The position numbers and the translations under genes were made by a program. Under the pieces are notes generated by a model that worked only from the letters and a program-made list of their open reading frames with translations, ran no database searches and was not told where the DNA came from. This document shows, one piece after another, positions 62,945 to 64,000 of a stretch of 64,000 nucleotides of DNA. Each line of letters opens with the position of its first letter. Position 1 is the stretch's first letter. This stretch comes from Granulosicoccus sp045106475 (GTDB taxonomy: Bacteria; Pseudomonadota; Gammaproteobacteria; Granulosicoccales; Granulosicoccaceae), in assembly GCA_045106475.1 (NCBI GenBank), contig JBGCEO010000015.1, forward strand, positions 7,591 through 71,590, written 5' to 3'.

Positions 62945-64000
62945 ATGATTGCAAGCTATCAATACCGGTTACGATCGCTGATCTGGCTATTAAGCTTGGC
63001 GGCAATCCTGGGTGCTTTAACAGGACCAACTGCCGCGCTTGCCATAGAACCAAATTGCAGCAGCGACTCGCGAATATCCCAGGTATTTGATAACGGCGCT
63101 CGCTGGGATATGTGCTGGGAATCACGCGTTCGAGAGAATCTTGTTTTAACAGACATTCATTTCACACCGCCAGAGGGCGATGCTTTTCGCTTGCTAAGTT
63201 CCGCCAGACTCAGTCAGCTACATGTCGCCTATGATGATAGTGATGTTACCTATAATGATGTTACTCAGTACGGTCTGGGTGGTGGCTACCTGCTTGATCT
63301 AACCGAACAAGATTGTCCGCTTGGCACTCTTCTGGAGTTTCAAACCCGACCCGCGGTATGCGTTTGGCTTGATGAGGGCTCTAATGGCTACAGAACGGCA
63401 ACTCGCTCTAAGCAAAGCCAGAGCCTGAATCTTTTTTCAGTGTCGCAGGTAGGTGCCTATGCCTACATAACCAGCTGGTCCTTTTTTGACGATGGAGCTC
63501 TGGAACCGGCTGTCGGCGCCACAGGTGCTTTGCAACGCAGCTCAAACAACACAGAACTACCCTTTGGGCGTGTACTTCAGGGTGACCCCGAAACCTTATG
63601 GCTATCGCACACGCATAATTATTACTGGCGACTGGATTTCGATTTAGGATCTGCTGCCGATGATGATGTCTTTAGCGAGCAGCAATTCCTGATAGCTGAG
63701 GATGGCACAAGAGAACAGAACACAACCGTTTTCACGACCGAGCAGGCTCGACAAATAGATCCAGATACGCAAACGGTCTGGCAGGTCGCGGAAAGCGGCG
63801 ACCCCGATGCCAGAGCTTATATGCTAGAGCCTGTGCGAAGTGGTCATCGCTATCAACGCAAGGACATTGAGCCGTATTCGGATTTTGATCTATTTGCAAC
63901 CGTAGCCAATGATTGCGAACGCTTTGCCAGTCAGAATGCGCGATTTAATCCCGATTGCCTAAACGACGTTCTTCAGTACGTCGATGGTCAATCAATAGAA
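62945..64000 (+). CDS. Copper amine oxidase-like catalytic domain, N-terminal part
   Basis: Translated from the ATG at 62945, two bases after the preceding stop; 352 codons lie in the window and the gene runs off the right edge. A signal peptide (LRSLIWLLSLAAILGAL, cleavage near ALA) precedes QVFDNGARWDMCW. The pattern YNDVTQYGLGGG, CPLGTLLEFQTRPAVC, VGAYAYITSWSFFDDGAL and SHTHNYYWRLDFDLG follows copper amine oxidases. Tyr172 fits the tyrosine that becomes TPQ, though its context reads GAYAY, not the usual NYDY. Asp105 fits the catalytic base and His222/His224 two copper ligands. The third His and the end are outside the window. No N2/N3 domain precedes the catalytic part. Confidence 0.72.
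   Translation, partial: MIASYQYRLRSLIWLLSLAAILGALTGPTAALAIEPNCSSDSRISQVFDNGARWDMCWESRVRENLVLTDIHFTPPEGDAFRLLSSARLSQLHVAYDDSDVTYNDVTQYGLGGGYLLDLTEQDCPLGTLLEFQTRPAVCVWLDEGSNGYRTATRSKQSQSLNLFSVSQVGAYAYITSWSFFDDGALEPAVGATGALQRSSNNTELPFGRVLQGDPETLWLSHTHNYYWRLDFDLGSAADDDVFSEQQFLIAEDGTREQNTTVFTTEQARQIDPDTQTVWQVAESGDPDARAYMLEPVRSGHRYQRKDIEPYSDFDLFATVANDCERFASQNARFNPDCLNDVLQYVDGQSIE

Noticed and set aside
1..64000. Mobile or phage island
   Set aside because: No transposase, integrase, phage gene, tRNA attachment site or flanking repeat was seen; housekeeping genes are spread through the whole window.

Overview
The window reads as chromosomal DNA of a Gram-negative, aerobic, probably marine gammaproteobacterium. 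Support comes from many lipoproteins and exported proteins, DsbB, a HexR-controlled Entner-Doudoroff (ED) pathway, an Mrp-type Na+/H+ antiporter, a tetrameric sarcosine oxidase, and enzymes for plant or algal glycans (GH10, GH1, SASA-type esterases, a deoxy-sugar acid operon). A Granulosicoccus- or Arenicella-like host is a guess from gene content, not shown by the sequence. I see no phage, transposase, CRISPR array, rRNA or tRNA, so gene content looks stable and mostly native.

Layout. 1-4.6 kb: start of a DHH-type phosphoesterase, tex, an XdhC-like protein and a GlxA/AraC-type regulator, all on the minus strand. 4.7-9.9 kb: divergent sarcosine oxidase operon soxBDAG. 10-13.6 kb: GH1 glucosidase, HDOD regulator, and a DUF4344-like lipoprotein with a broken HExxH motif. 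13.7-22.5 kb: minus-strand run with a sugar-acid operon (SDR, FAH-type hydrolase, IlvD/Edd dehydratase, HIBADH-type reductase, UxaA-type dehydratase) followed by an epimerase-like protein, a TSUP permease, an RluA-type synthase and DUF2177. 22.6-31.5 kb: DUF3750, a GH10 xylanase lipoprotein, dsbB, small unknowns, a DUF4159 protein, an RMF-like protein and a GGDEF/EAL protein. 31.5-42.6 kb: central carbon island with a tungsten-type aldehyde oxidoreductase, pyk, a FecR/LysM protein, zwf-pgl-hexR and divergent edd-eda; four HexR-like operators lie in its two control regions. 42.6-52.7 kb: two small genes, a lipase with a 12-copy hexanucleotide repeat, and a nine-gene antiporter operon carrying three MrpD/NuoL-like subunits but only the C-terminal part of MrpA. 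52.9-57.3 kb: two tandem SASA-domain lipoproteins, an acyltransferase and a small unknown. 57.3-60.8 kb: recQ, DUF3581 and a gamma-glutamylcyclotransferase-like gene. 60.9-64 kb: a tight three-gene operon that I read as a split copper amine oxidase.

The most unusual element is this last operon. A small exported protein resembling the N-terminal small domains of copper amine oxidases is followed by a catalytic-domain homologue that has lost the cofactor tyrosine and copper ligands, and then by a second homologue that keeps the tyrosine, the catalytic aspartate and the HxH copper pair, running off the window end. Normal copper amine oxidases carry these domains in one chain and act as homodimers, so this looks like a heteromeric or partly pseudoenzymatic version.

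Working together: zwf, pgl, edd, eda and pyk convert glucose 6-phosphate to pyruvate under HexR; GH1, GH10 and the esterases supply sugars; the sugar-acid operon feeds pyruvate and lactate-type products; sox genes demethylate sarcosine; the antiporter handles Na+/pH balance.
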